Assembly (NCBI GenBank): GCA_023333565.1 | Contig: JAJKFH010000238.1 | Span: 62,001 to 126,000 of the forward strand | Reading direction: 5' to 3' | Length of the DNA stretch: 64,000 bases | Source: Puffinus mauretanicus | Lineage: Eukaryota; Chordata; Aves; Procellariiformes; Procellariidae | Shown: positions 10,901 to 24,025 of the stretch, piece by piece | How the letters are laid out: each line of letters begins with the position of its first letter | Position numbering within the stretch: the first letter of the stretch is position 1 | Made by a program: the position numbers and the translations under genes | The notes under the pieces: generated by a model | The model's input: the letters and a program-made list of their open reading frames with translations, nothing else | Told to the model about the DNA's origin: nothing | Database searches by the model: none

Positions 10901-13900
10901 AAAAAAAAAATAAAATCCATTACTAGTCAAATTTTACAAAACAACTCAATTTCAGAAGACTGAAGAAGTGTCTGGTAACTGTCATGTGTATTGTCTATTT
11001 AAAACATCTTAAGTGTATAAAGTAGTAATAGTCAAACCAAGTATTATTTGAATTAATGTTATCCTTCTACCTTTGCTGCTGAACATTTTAAAAAATGTCT
11101 TATAGAGAAGATCTACAGCAGGAAGCTTAATAGGGATGCTGTTTCCATAACAACAAATAGGATTTGAAGAAAAACACAATACTCAATGGTTACTGTTCTT
11201 CTCAGCACATAAAAGCGGTTATTCAAAATTACAAGCAGTGTGACATTGAAAAAATAAATTAAGACAAAGAGTGCTAACAATTCTGTTCCATATTTAGTAA
11301 ATGTTTAACTCTTAAATACTTGAGGGGCAACTAAAAAACCCAGAAATTTACTGTATTGTGTATGTCAAGCTAAATCATGACCTAAGAGAGCAGAGGCTTT
11401 TTTCTAATGTACAATTAAATGAAAAGACAGTAACAGTCAGACAAGCCACAGAAAAAAGCCATCTAGTTAGGTATAAATTGGTTCACACAATGAATAAATG
11501 AAAGGTCTAATTCTGCTTTCAGTGAGAGTCTTTATTTTTAACTTTTTAATTTGCACTCATGGAACAGGATGTCCAGATTTTTTTGTATCTTTCTTTTCTA
11601 TTTTATGATTTTCATCAACTACATTATACATTGTACATTTGGTTTTATTCTGAAAATGCCAGGATTTCCTACATGTTATTATACCTTTAAGGTATATATT
11701 TTTCTTTTCTTTCCAAAATTTAAATTTCTATTCATGTTTTCATGTAATAATACTTCATATTGATCAGTGATGGTGGGAAATGAAAATAAGAGTATTTCAG
11801 CACCATAGGCAGTCCTTCTGCTTCTTTTTTTTTTTCAGGGAATAATATTTATGTTGAATTGGTAAATAAAATGGCACAGACTATAGCTCTGTAGTGTAAC
11901 CTTTACTTTTTATCTTATGTATTATGAAATGCACAGGTCAGGTGGAAACTGAGTTTAAAATTGTAATAAGATCTGACTCATCAAACATTTCCCAATGTAG
12001 ATTTTGGAAATGCAGCCTGCTTGGATGATTCTAATGTCATACTGATACATCAGAACTAAAGTAGCCATATCCTTAGTGATATTTGAGGGCAGTTTGATAT
12101 GAAAAGAGAATATTCAGTACTTCTTCAGTTAAGAGAAACGTCAACTGCTAGTGTTGCTTATTAGAACATCAAATTTCAAGTGTATATTTTTGGCTCTGAT
12201 TTCACCTGGTAATTACGGGTAAGATGAAACTCACCATTTTACACAAGTGACTTGTTCACACTCAGCTTGGGGACAAATGCTGGGAAGTTCTCAAAAAGTT
12301 CACAAGTTCTTAAAAACAAAAAAGAAACAGAAGCTCTTAGAAAAGGGATTGCAATGAAATCTTATGACACTAAGCATGATTGGTCTATTTCTTCTGGGCT
12401 CCTCCCTTCTAAACTATATTTTGCAATGAAAACTGGGAACCACTACTGACTTCTGCCTTGTTTTCTGCATTCACAGTATCACATGCTTCACACAAAAAAC
12501 TTCTTGATATTCAAGCAGTACATTAGTTATAGATGCTCCTGTCAACACAGTATGGAGGTCTCATAATTGCACAAGAGCAGATAATCAGGAAATGAGAACT
12601 ATGAAAAGTTGACAAAGTACCCTGCCTAGCTTAATTACATTCCCAGATCCTAAAGGAAATAGTGAGAAGAAATAAAAGAGCATCTGGTTTTGATGCTCTT
12701 TTTTTTTGATGCTCTGATTTTTTGGTGGAGTTGTTTTAAACAGAGGCAGTGAATTGTATCCACAGGATATGAATACTGTGAAATACATCATGAAAGTGTC
12801 TCCATTTAAGAAATGGATCGAGGTATTTATGAGACTTTTGACCATGAGAAAAGCCTGAAACATTTAGAAGAGTATTATTTAATATAGGTAGCCCAAGATT
12901 CAGATGCTTATCATAATTCTCTGATTTTAGCAAGGCAGTTTGCAGATTACCACATTACACAATGACCACAAAAGGCAAAAGTCTGGCATTAAGAATATTG
13001 ACAGTGATTAATTTAAATTCAGTTTCAGGTGAATGATTCACGAGTGGAATGTGATGTGGACTAAAGTACTGGCAAGACATTTCTGTCATATACCTCTCAC
13101 TTCAAGATTATGTGAAATTTAAAAAAAATGTGAGAATTAATTTGGTATTAAGAAAAGCTTGTGGTTTGACATGCAGAGCAATTTAAAACAGAAAAATAGA
13201 GAAAGGTAATTAGTCAAGGCTTTTAAAACTACTGAAGATTATTTAGCAAATACAGTGAAGTATGCATAGTATTAGGCAGAAAAAAAAGGAAGCAATATCT
13301 CAAGTCATAAGAATAAAGCTGAATTAGTAGTAGTTAATTTTAAAAACTAGTGAGATCACATTTAAAGTATTGAACACTGCTCATGTTATTATGAATGAAA
13401 ATATACCACTTAGAACTTTGATTAACTACATTTGGCACATAATGTGTATCCTAAGCAAAAAACAAACAACTAATTTTAACCTGAGTTTCCCTTGGGTTTT
13501 TTTGTTTGCTTGTTTCTTTCTTTCTGGAACAACAGTAATATTAAAAAAAAAAATTAAAACCCCAAACAAAACAAAACCTGAAAGTCACAGATTTGAAAGG
13601 GATAATTAATTCATACAGTTTTATTTATTTTACAAAAATCAGGAAAAGCAGCCACAAAATTTGAATTACATGAGAAATGTCTCTATCAAAATAAAATTCT
13701 GCCATAATCTGCTACTTAAGGATTAAGCTAATCATTCAACTACAAAGTTCTGAGAATGCTTTTTTTTTTCATACATCTTCCTGAAGGAATACATATATGG
13801 AATGGATTCTCTGATAAAGAACTTGCCAAAATTCAAAAGGTGAAAAAACCCAACACCTAAAAATATCCTCAAAACCTGAGAAAGCTGCAACTGCACTATT

Positions 13901-14780
13901 CCCTGAATTTCTCATCTAAATTTCTAAACAGCACAGAATGGTAGGAATAAGAGTAAGATACTTTCTTTTCTGTTGGGTGTATAACAGTCAAGATTAAAGG
14001 TCTCAGTGAAATTCATGCAAGATGGGCAGCATCATTATAATATTTCATGAAAGACTTTCACTCAACTTTAATGCAGTCACTTGACACTGTCTGATTCTTC
14101 TGTTAAAGTCAAGAATATATACTAGTTTGAGTCAGTGTGGAATTGGATAAGACGGGATTCCTGTTTTCATTTAACAATTTTAAACAGCAGATTTTAACAC
14201 CTGAACTTGTACCAATTAATTTTGATGAAATAAAACAAAATCTCTTAACTAAATCTCAACAGATCACATAAAATTACTAACCAAGGTTAGAAAAGAGAAA
14301 GAAAAAAATATTCTTAATAATATGATTTTACATAATTAATTGCTAATACAAAATCTACTTCCATTTCTCCCCAATAAAACAAGAACAACCTGAGAAATTA
14401 GTTAAATTGCTTAAAGGATAAAAAATTAAATTGTAGCACTTGTTGTCATCCAGATGTAATTACTACATGTTCTTAATCAAGCACAGACTACTTCAAAAAG
14501 AACTTGAAAAAGTAACTTGTTATTAATAAAAAAGTACATGAGAAAGATTTAAAAAATTGGTGGAAGAAACTGATACTAAAAACATGATACTTAAAATTTA
14601 GATCTCAGATAAAAACCTGAGGTTTTGCTGTTCCTGAAGTGGTAACTATTTATTGCATAGTTAAAATAGAACCCAAGTTTTGACTTAGATATATATACAC
14701 GTCACAAACGTTTTACCAGGTAATGAAACACTGTGGGTTTGAAGAAAGAAAAAGCAACAAAGCAGTTTATGCATTTTTGA

Positions 14781-14799
14781 GGGTTGAGGGGGGGGAGGG
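14781..14799 (+). other. G-quadruplex-like G-rich run
   Basis: GGG, then a nine-base G run, then GGG are separated by TTGA and a single A. The long run can supply two tracts, so the motif just meets the quadruplex rule. It adjoins a purine-rich GAGA/AAAA tract. Confidence 0.45.
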
Positions 14800-15469
14800 A
14801 GAGAAAAAAAAAGAGAAAAAACATGGTGGCAAGTATTCAAACTGCTAAAACCTGTAATGGAAATCTTCTCACATACCAAGAGAATATCACAGAGAACTGG
14901 AAAGCACATTCTCTTTGGGGAACATATTATTCCTGGAATTGCAAAATAATACAAAGCAGTTGTCAAAAAACATTTAACAGATGGCAAAGAGAATAACTTT
15001 TTTTTTTAAAAAATAGAACAATCAAAAAGTAGACAGCATATTTTAAAAAGAGAATCAAAAAAGCACCTGGTAAGCGACATATAATTTCAAAGATTTACTG
15101 GTTTATAATAAGTTTGGAAAACCAAACCAAACCAAAAAACAACTTTATTTTGACAGCTCCATGATTAAGAAGGTAGGGATATTATGAAAAACTTATCTTA
15201 AGGACTGAAAATTATACTCCCATCCTGCTGCACAACAGAAACTTCAAAACAAAGCTATATTGATATGTTGGCCATTACAACAATGAATGTAGATGAAGCA
15301 TAATGAAAATATGAAAAGTCAAGAAAACAAAAGTCAAATCAGGAATTTTGCCTACTGATATATCTCATCTAGAATACTGTATGCAACTCCTGCCAGAAAG
15401 ACAGGAACTTTTTCCCTTTCTTATTCAGAAAGATAAAAAAACCTGAAAGAAAAAAGGGCTTCTTAAGTT

Positions 15470-15493
15470 AAAAAAAAAAAAAAAAAAAAAAAA
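15470..15493. repeat. poly-A run
   Basis: Twenty-four uninterrupted A residues. No retroposed gene body is recognisable immediately upstream, so I treat it as a simple repeat rather than a pseudogene tail. Confidence 0.9.
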
Positions 15494-16459
15494 GGATGGT
15501 CAAGACCAGATATATCAATTTAATTATAAATAAAGTATTTCATAGGAAAAATGAAGTCAATGCCAAGATTATTTCAAGGTAACTTTTGACAAAATAGTGG
15601 TGAAAAGGACTGTCATAATATAATTGCTCATGGTAACAGGTCTATATTAAAATATGTAGAATGTATCCTACTGTTCAATTCTTGTCCCTAACATTTTAGC
15701 TAAATAGCTTTGCAACTTGTTGCCTAACCTCACCATCTCCCAACTGTCATCCATTATCTGCCTATTGCTGAGGTGATGTCTGTTTTTAGGAAACAGAAGC
15801 AGCAGATGTGGCAGGTGATTCTCTGCTTCTGTTTGGTTTATAGCTTTCACAGAGTTGCTGGTTAGAGGTGACACAAATGTGCAACCAGCCTTTTATCCCC
15901 CTTCAATAGCAGGTGACAGATCATCTTATTACCTAGAATTTAGGGGTTTATAGAGTTACAGCTTTGGAGGGGGTGTATTAAAAGATTGAATAAAAAATTG
16001 AAACTTGCTCACATTTCTGAATACTGATTCAGTAGCTAATCACAAAATGTGTATTTTTGGAAATAATATTGCAGAATTATTTATTTTTATGTGCTCATGG
16101 AATAAGGGAGAGCCAAAAAAATTCTCCAGTTTTAATTCAAAAGGTCAAATCTCAGGGCATAGTATAAATGAAGGAGTCTGACAATCAGGACTGGATCATT
16201 TTTTGCAGAGAAAATACTGGGGTTTGTGTTCAGATCCAAATTTGAACTTTATTATGGAGAAAATTGAATCCAGTTATCCAATTTGGCCTCACCTCCTACT
16301 GGGACTTTTCCTACCACTGGAAAAAAGAACAAATAAATCAAACAATTTGTTAGTAGTGCAAATATTGTACAGGTGCCAGCTACAAGGATTCATCCAATTA
16401 TTTTTTCAATATCTTTTAAGAAAGAGTTAACAAGTATTTTTGCAACAAGTATTTGATTC

Positions 16460-16478
16460 TTTTTTTTTTTTTTTTTTT
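16460..16478. repeat. poly-T run
   Basis: Nineteen uninterrupted T residues followed by CAAAAATAATC. No mobile element is recognisable on either side. Confidence 0.9.
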
Positions 16479-17165
16479 CAAAAATAATCTTTTAAAAAGT
16501 CAGGGGTTTGTTTGTTTACCTTTTAAAAACTATTTTCTAGGGGGAAGAATACCTATTTCTTTCTAAACAGCCTTAGGTAGCTACATTTTTTTACATATCT
16601 GTCTCTAGTATTCTTGACAGTTTTCCTTAGTTCTGTTTTCTAACTATTAACTTAAGGGGTGGGAAGAAAAAATTAATACAAATAAAATGATACAGGCTTT
16701 TTATGGTAAAGTCCAAGTTTATGGTAATGTACAGGATTTATTTTTTCCTGAAAAAATATAATCTATTATACTTCTCTTTACTTTTGACACAGTCCAAGCA
16801 GTTCCATATTCACTATTTGAAAACAATCTGTGATTTTACAATACCACATTGAACCATACACAATTAACACCACTGGATTTGGCAGTAGCTCTTGCATTCT
16901 GAAGTTTGTCCTCAAACATGACAAACAAAAAAAACCCTATTGTTTAGTTGTATGGGGATAAAAATACAGGGTTTTTTTTTTTAATTTCCTTGTCCATATC
17001 TTGGCAGGCAGACTGCTCTACTTCACAAAGTCAAAATGAAGAGCCTCTCTTTCCGCTCAGAGTCAAATCTGAAAGGATGCTTTCAAGGGGTATATTGGAC
17101 AAGATTTTCAAAGGTGAAAGATGAGAAAGATTCTGAAAATCCATCTGGGATCAAAAATCGTGGTT

Positions 17166-17183
17166 TATTCCTAGCTAGGAATA
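17166..17183. repeat. 18-bp perfect palindrome
   Basis: TATTCCTAGCTAGGAATA equals its own reverse complement, with CTAG cores and no spacer. Perfect palindromes of this length are uncommon, but one can be expected occasionally in a window of this size. Confidence 0.85.
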
Positions 17184-17739
17184 TCCTTACATTACAATAT
17201 GCATTATAAAAAACTGATTGAGCTAGCTGTAATAAAACAGAGAAAGCTTTATATGTTGGCTAATTCACTCTGTGTCTTTAAATGAAAATTAAAAATGTGA
17301 GTGTCCTCTAACTTGATGCAATAGGGACTGTGAAAGTTCATCTTTCAGATATTACTGCTAAATTGAAAGTATAGCTTAAATGGATTTTCCAGTCTGTGAT
17401 GTAATTTTTTAGCTTTAGGAGTAATGGTTTCTTAGCTCTTCCCTGGGGCTGCTCAGAAGAAAATGAGCTTAAAATTTTGGAATGCATTAGATATCTGAAA
17501 ATAAATGCATCGTGTTTTGGTTACAGCTGTGAAATAAATTCTGGTTGACTTGGAAGCAAAGGTTCCTCCCATCTTACATTTTGCAAATGATTCTGCCCTA
17601 CTTCTAAGTACCAGACTTTTAGGGCAAACTTTTAAAACTATGTTGACCGACAGCTGTAAATATTACCTTTTTTTTCAGCAGTTTTGTGGGACGTGAATCA
17701 TCAAACCATCTTCAAACATGAGCGTGACATGAATACAAT

Positions 17740-17850
17740 CGTGCAAAACACCACTCGCCTGCCCTGCTGCCAGGCTGGGGAGGTCCTGCACTGCCCTGCC
17801 TGCCCCAGGGGAGCCCCCACCTCTCCCAGGTCCCCAGCACCATACCGTAG
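17740..17850. other. small GC-rich patch
   Basis: About 110 bases rich in C and G, mainly CCTGCC, CCCAGG and CCCC motifs with few CpGs, sit in AT-rich surroundings. A pyrimidine tract ending in CAG lies about 60 bases upstream at 17666-17680, and an open frame runs through the patch to a TAA near 17869. It could be a non-coding exon or an unrecognised repeat. I cannot support a gene. Confidence 0.3.
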
Positions 17851-18314
17851 TACTTTTGCTGGTGATTAAAACTCAGTCCAGGGACACCTCTTTATTTTGG
17901 CTGCTGATGTAGAAACCTGAGGCACAGAGCAATTCTGGGTCTGATTCATCAACTGATGAAAATAAAAGTTGCAGATGTGCTTGTGAGCAGCACTCCTATG
18001 GATCTGTTTTATTTCTTTTGGCTTTAGATTAAACAATCCCGGTGAATAAAAGAAACTTTTTGAGTAGCAATTGACATCATTTGATTGTAGAATTTATGAA
18101 ACTACCAGAGCAATTTGTTTAGTCAGTCATATCAATCTCTGCAAGGACTGAGACAAGAGAAGCAAAATTAATCAAGCATAAGCCATATTATGCATATTTC
18201 TCTCTCTAATAGTGACAATAAGGGAAACACATTGCATAAAGGCCTTTTGCAGTATCACAAGAATATTAACTATATAAGTTATAAAATAGAAAAGTAAAGG
18301 AGGTAATGCCAAAT

Positions 18315-18337
18315 GGGGAGGTGGGGTGGGTGGGGGG
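18315..18337 (+). other. G-quadruplex motif
   Basis: GGGG, GGGG, GGG and GGGGGG are separated by loops of 4, 1 and 1 bases. It is a canonical quadruplex motif and the strongest in the window. Confidence 0.7.
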
Positions 18338-19282
18338 AGACAATATTGAAGGATAGTTTTATATTTAAAGAAAGATTGGAGATGGATAGGAACATGTTTT
18401 TGTCCCAAGCTGGAGCTGCCCAGAGATGCACATCAATTAAATCAGCAGTTATACACACCTGTTTATGAACACTGATACCCTCTTTAATAATTCATCACTA
18501 TGTCTCAAAACGAGTGCACCCCTCCCATTACATACTGTCCATGTAATTATTTGGATTTTATTTCAATTTACTGGTTAGTAACAACCTCTTAATCAGTTAG
18601 GTCATTCCCTTCTTTGTTTTCACCTCATTTTCAGTTCAAGTCCACTCATTTTCAGTCTTTTCTGTCCAAAAGAGCTTACTGGTTACAATATTCCCTTTAC
18701 AAACCCTTGTTCATCATCCAGAATTATACTTAGCCTAATAATTTCTTAAGATGCCTAGAACAATCTGGACACTCTTCAACATACAATTTGAATAAAAGTT
18801 ATTTCTGATTTCAGTCCCTTTGTCATGGTCCTTTTACCCCAACGTTCCTTCTGAGCCATGCATATAAAAAGGGAGCTCTCTCTACAGTGAGGATTTGCCT
18901 GTCGTGCTGCGTAGCAAGGTACCATGCGTGCAGCTGTATGTCATAGCTTCACAATAACTCTTACGGCTCTGGAAAAAAACTTGTATCAAACAATGTGCGG
19001 ATGATGACAGTCTTTGATTTATAACCACCTTAATGTTTCCTGCCCATCAGTTTCAGGGTATTTTTTCTGATGTGCTAGAGGAAAAAACCCACAGGAATCC
19101 TGTCTTTGAAAACTGTTCATTTAACAGAGAAGTAGTACTTAGAGGTTTAGAGCTTTGCCACTATTTTTTTCTACAGAAGTGACTAATTCAGTAGATCTAT
19201 TTAATTCTTCACCTTTGATTTTTCCTTTCAAAACATGAAAGCATTTTTAATGTCCTTTTTTTTCCTTTTCTTTTCTTTTGGG

Positions 19283-19302
19283 TTTTTTTTTTTTTTTTTT
19301 TT
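19283..19302. repeat. poly-T run in a pyrimidine tract
   Basis: Twenty T residues follow a TTTTCTTTTC pyrimidine tract that begins near 19255. It is a simple repeat with no element attached that I can recognise. Confidence 0.85.
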
Positions 19303-22300
19303 ACTGGCACGGACATATTTTCATTCTAATACACTTTAAAGCTGATGGTAATGAACTTTATCCCTGAACTCCCTAAGAGCCTAATAGTTATTCTTAATTT
19401 TTTCTCTCATTTCAAAAGTAAAAAACTTACTTTTTAAGTACTGATGTGTTTAAAACTTACCATTCTCTTGACAATTTAGACAGTTTGAGAAATGCAATGT
19501 TTGTTTCCCTTATTGTCACATTTCTTGACAAATGTAATGTGGATAAATCTAAAATGAGAATCTGAATTTTGGACATTTCGTAAAAACTTCATACAAAAAA
19601 TCTTCTGAGATTCTTCCCTGAATAAAAATTTTCATGCTTCTGGAAGATGCATTTTTGGGGGGCATTTGGTGGATTTTTTTGGTTTGGTTTTTGATTGTTT
19701 TATTTTGGCATTTTGTCTTTTTGTTTTGTTTTGAATTATCTTTTTTTCAGGGCAATATTATTCTACTCCTCCTCATTTGTAAAAGATCTTTTGTTTGGAA
19801 GAAAAAATTCCTCACCTCCCTGCCTTCCTACTGGAATCTTAAAGTCCAATCTTTGTCAGTTTTGTCCTGTCAATTTCATAACTTCAAATTAATAAGACTA
19901 GATCACGCCTACATGAGAGAGAATAAATACCTTGCCCTTTCCTATTCCTCTTAGTCTAAGAATAACAGGGTTGCCAAAGAGACAGTTTAGAGGTTTCAGT
20001 GATCACTTTATCATCAGATTTGATTTATGAAGTGTAAGTAAATGAGAGGCATCAGTAGCATGTATTGAAGCTGATAGTGAGAACATCATCAAAATATCTT
20101 CTAAGTGGCTAGATGTAACCTGTTGTACTCTGGCAACACATAAAAATTTACCACCTCTTCAAACATCCAATCATTTTTAAAACCACATGTAAAGGGAACC
20201 TTAATATAACGTGAGGTTCCTGCAGCACAAGTGATTCCTGTTTACAAAGGATCAGACAATATCACCCTGTAATACCATTCTATAATGTCTGGCTCGAGAA
20301 GAAGAAGGGAGAATATGTCTAAAACCTTCACCTTCTCTTTGCTACTTATGTGGCCTTTCCAGCTGTCTTTCAGAAAGAGTACCTTACTTCAGGTATTTCC
20401 TTAAAGCATGTAGGAACCAAATAGACCTTGAAAGGTTGATAGAAGTCCTTGGGATATCTGTACAAATCAATATATGTGCTCTTACAGTCTCCTCTAGTGA
20501 ATAAGCTTATAGTCAAAGATTTGATCGCAACATGGCCTCATATCAGTGGTTTCTGCTAAAGGAACATGGATTAACATGTGGTCTCATTTCTGTAAAGCTT
20601 CCTGCTGTTTCTTCTTGCATGTACTGAAATTTAATTCCTCCTCCAGTGCATCTCTGACTGTAAAAGTCTAGGAAACTCCAAGATTTCTAATGTTCCAAGG
20701 AATTTTATAGCTAATAAATGTCAGATATTAATTACTGTTATTTATTGCTAAAATATGATAATAAATTCAATAGGAATTGATGGGAAATAAACAGTTCATT
20801 TTCTTTGCAATTTTCCTTTGAATACCATTTCAAAAAAGCACACTCACAATGCAAGGAAATGCTGACACGACCCCTTTCTAGCAAATTCATGCTAAATGTC
20901 CTTTACCAAACTAACATTGAATTCCAAGAGCTGAGGAGGTTTGATCAATTTCAGCCACTTATTTTTAAGGTTGAGTTAATTATTTTAGGGAGCTGATATT
21001 AATTAAATTCTTTGGACTTAGTTTTAAGAATAATATTTGGGACTATAGCAGCTTGTAAATGATTCTGTTGAATTTCATTATGAAAAAGATCCACCACGTC
21101 CTAATTGACTGGGTATTAGTAAAACAACCTAAGAGAATTAGATTTTGTTAAAGTACTCCCAGATGTTTTCACTGGTCACTGCCCTGTTTTCAATAGAAAA
21201 TCAGACATTTCAAACTGCTCACAGATGAGAAACAAATGAGAATGAATAATTCCAATCGTCTAGTCAGATAGATTCCTGAGACATATAATTGGAAATGATT
21301 GGAATAGTTTTTAATAAATTACATTGATTATGCCCAGGGATGTTTGCACAAGCTGTGTGTGACAATTTAAAATAAGCTTGTTGTTATTTGAAAATCCCAA
21401 AGGCCAGAATGAATCTGAGAAACTTTTGAGTTAACCCCCAGCAGACATCATATGGGAAACTCTTTGTTTCTCTTATAATATAAAGAATCCTAGAGAAAAA
21501 TAGGGCTATTTCAAGGAGGAAGATGGAAGGCCTAAAGAAAACTTTCAGAACTCAGATAACACAGCTGATGAAGGCAGAGTAACTAGTTGAGGTGATTAAG
21601 TGGGATTCTGCAACTGAGGATGAATACAGAGAATCTATTTGGTATTTGCAGGAAGTGATTTATGTTTTCACACCTGCCGTGTAGAATATGAGGAGGCCTA
21701 TCCAAAGGTACTGCATCATGTTGAGAAACAATATATTTTTAGTTAGCTCCAAGGGGATCATCTTATAACATCAATGTGGATAAACAGCCTTTAGTGGCTA
21801 AAGAACACCCTAACATTTTGCACATTCTTTTATAGCAACCAATTAGGGATGCTGGATGCAAATACAGCCCTGTCATGAGTAGAAATTTGTTGGAAATTGC
21901 AACAACTCTAATATGATTTCTTTTACGGCCAGCTGGAGAAACATTTTTTTCCTCTTTCTTTTTTTTAACCCCTATGTATTAAAAATTGTTTGCTAAGGGA
22001 TATCAGGGAAGACTCAGACCATAATGCTTCTTACCAATGGCAGAATACCAGTCATGTGCCTTACGGTTATTATATTAATTCAAAACTGTGATAGATATAG
22101 CTGACAAAATAGGTATTCAATACAAAGAGTTTATATTTTGGGCCTTCTATGGTTTAAGAAATGAACTTCTCTCTATTTTTTAGGACAACTACTGTTTTGC
22201 ATGCAGATAATTAAATCTTCTATATGAGATCTACAGTTAATGAGTTTATTAACTTGGATTGAATGCCAAGATAGCTAATATGTTTTTGAGGGTCCAGTGT

Positions 22301-22512
22301 TACACCTGCAAAAAGATTTTTGACAGTTTTGTCATGAAGAGTTCTGAAGAATTATCACTGACTTCCTTACATCAGTTTGAAGTACATAGCAGAACTTAAG
22401 AGTTAAGTTATATCTATAAAATGCCAAGGTTATAGAATCATAGAATCATTAAGGTTGGAAAAGACCTCTAAGATCATCGAGTCCAACCGTCAACCCAACA
22501 CCACCATACCCA

Positions 22513-24025
22513 CTAAACCATGTCCCTAAGCGCCTCATCTACATGTCTTTTAAATACTTCCAGGGATGGTGACTCAACCACTTCCCTGGGCAGCCTGTTC
22601 AAAGGTCTGACCACTCTTTCAGTACAGAAATTTCTCCTGATGTCCAGCCTAAACCTCCCTTGGCGCAACTTGAGGCCATTTCCTCTTGTCCTATCGCTAG
22701 TTACTTGGCAGAGGAGACCAACACCCACCTCACTACAACTTCCTTTCAGGTAGTTGTAGAGCGCAATGAGGTCTCCCCTCAGCCTCCTCTTCTCCAGGTT
22801 AAACAACCCCAGTTCCCTCAGCTGCTCATCATAAGACTTGTGCTTCAGGCCCTTCACCAGCTTCATTGCCCTTCTCTGGACTCGCTCCAGCACCTCAGTG
22901 TCCTTCCTGTAGTGAGGGGCCCAAAAGTGAACACAGTATTCGAGATGCGGCCTCACCAGTGCCGAGTACAGGGGCACGATCACCTTCCTGCTCCTGCTGG
23001 CCACACTATTTCTGATACAGGCCAGGATGCCATTGGCCTTCTTGGCCACCTGGGCACACTGCCGGCTCATGTTCAGCAGACTGTCAACCAGCACCCCCAG
23101 GTCCTTTTCCTCCGGGCAGCTTTCCAGCCACTCTTCCCCAAGCCTGTAGTGTTGCAGGGGGTTGTTGTGGCCGAAGTGCGGGACTCGGCACTTGGCCTTG
23201 TTGAATCTCATACAGTTGGCCTTAGCCCATCGATCCAGCCTGTCCAGGTCCCTCTGCAGAGCCTTCCTACCCTCCAGCAGATTAACACTCCTGCCCAACT
23301 TGGTGTCGTCTGCAAACTTACTGAGGGAGCACTCGATCCCCTCGTCCAGATCATTGATAAAGATATTGAACAGGACTGGCCCCAAAACTGAGCCCTGGGG
23401 AACACCGCTCGTGACCGGCCACCAACCGGATTTAACTCCATTCACCACAACTCTCTGGGCTCGGCTGTCCAGCCAGTTTTTTACCCAGCGAAGAGGGCAC
23501 CTGTCTAGGCCGTGAGCCGCCAGCTTCTCTAGGAGAATGCCGTGGGAGACAATGTCAAAGGTTTTACTGAAGTCCAGGTAGACCACATCCACAGCCTTTC
23601 CCTCATCCACTAGGTGGGTCACCTGGTCATAGAAGGAGATCAGGTTGGTCAAGCAGGACCTGCCTTCCATGAACCCATGCTGGCTGGGCCTGATCCCCTG
23701 GTTGTCCTGCACATGGCTTGTGAGCATCCTCAAAACGAACTGCTCCATAATCTTCCCCAGCACCGAGGTCAGGCTGACCGGCCTGTAGTTCCCCGGGTCC
23801 TCCTTGCGGCCCTTTTTGTAGATGGGCATCACATTGGCAAGCCTCCAGTCGTCCGGGACCTCCCCCGTTAACCAGGACTGCTGGTAAATGATGGAGAGTG
23901 GCTTGGCAAGCTCCTCCGCCAGCTCCCTCAGTACCCTTGGGTGGATCCCATCCGGCCCCATAGACTTGTGAGCGTCCAGGTGGCGTGGCAGGTCATTAAC
24001 TTCTTCCTCTTGGATTATGGGGGGG
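22513..24025 (-). pseudogene. CR1 ORF2 reverse transcriptase part, copy 1
   Basis: After the seven-C run at 24019-24025 the frame is open to the normal ORF2 stop, about 500 codons. Reverse transcriptase blocks appear in order: the [11 protein letters not shown] block, [32 protein letters not shown] with the first catalytic Asp, [11 protein letters not shown], and KFADDTKLG with the catalytic Asp pair. The C-terminal [16 protein letters not shown] block and the terminal LRDMV follow. The domain would copy CR1 RNA into DNA at a nicked target. An ATG at 24213 precedes the domain, but the 62 residues it adds are read in the wrong frame relative to the family protein. The C run breaks the link with the endonuclease, so this is a pseudogene despite the long open frame. 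Confidence 0.9.

Larger units (their letters stand above)
2740..12600. other. gene-free AT-rich stretch
   Basis: I see no gene. All open frames are short, lack family features and are often mirrored by frames on the other strand. The stretch contains a TAATTA/POU-like cluster at 4726-4760, a homeodomain-type ATTA cluster at 7924-7970, a G-quadruplex motif at 7562-7590 and scattered short A or T runs. No LINE or LTR sequence is recognisable, so any older elements are too diverged to identify by eye. Confidence 0.6.
12601..22431. other. gene-free AT-rich stretch
   Basis: I found no gene. The stretch carries G-quadruplex motifs at 14781-14799 and 18315-18337 and a 24-base A run at 15470-15493. 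It also has T runs at 16460-16478 and 19283-19302, an 18-base perfect palindrome at 17166-17183 and a small GC-rich patch at 17740-17850. A 68-codon minus-strand frame at 15668-15874 is free of low complexity, but I do not recognise it. Confidence 0.6.

Noticed and set aside
15470..15493. Poly-A run as the tail of a processed pseudogene
   Set aside because: No recognisable gene body precedes it, and no flanking target-site duplication is evident by eye.
15668..15874. 68-codon minus-strand frame with balanced composition
   Set aside because: Could be a remnant of an unknown element, since a GATAAAAGG-like TATA sequence lies just upstream on that strand. No family match can be made and no LTR ends are visible.
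2740..22431. tRNA, rRNA or microRNA genes
   Set aside because: I looked for A/B-box pairs and long stable hairpins and found nothing convincing by eye. A covariance-model scan would be needed to exclude small RNAs.
22660..23391. 243-codon plus-strand open frame across CR1 copy 1
   Set aside because: It is the antisense shadow of the reverse transcriptase frame. The same shadow recurs over copy 4 (61576-62247) and has no family features of its own.
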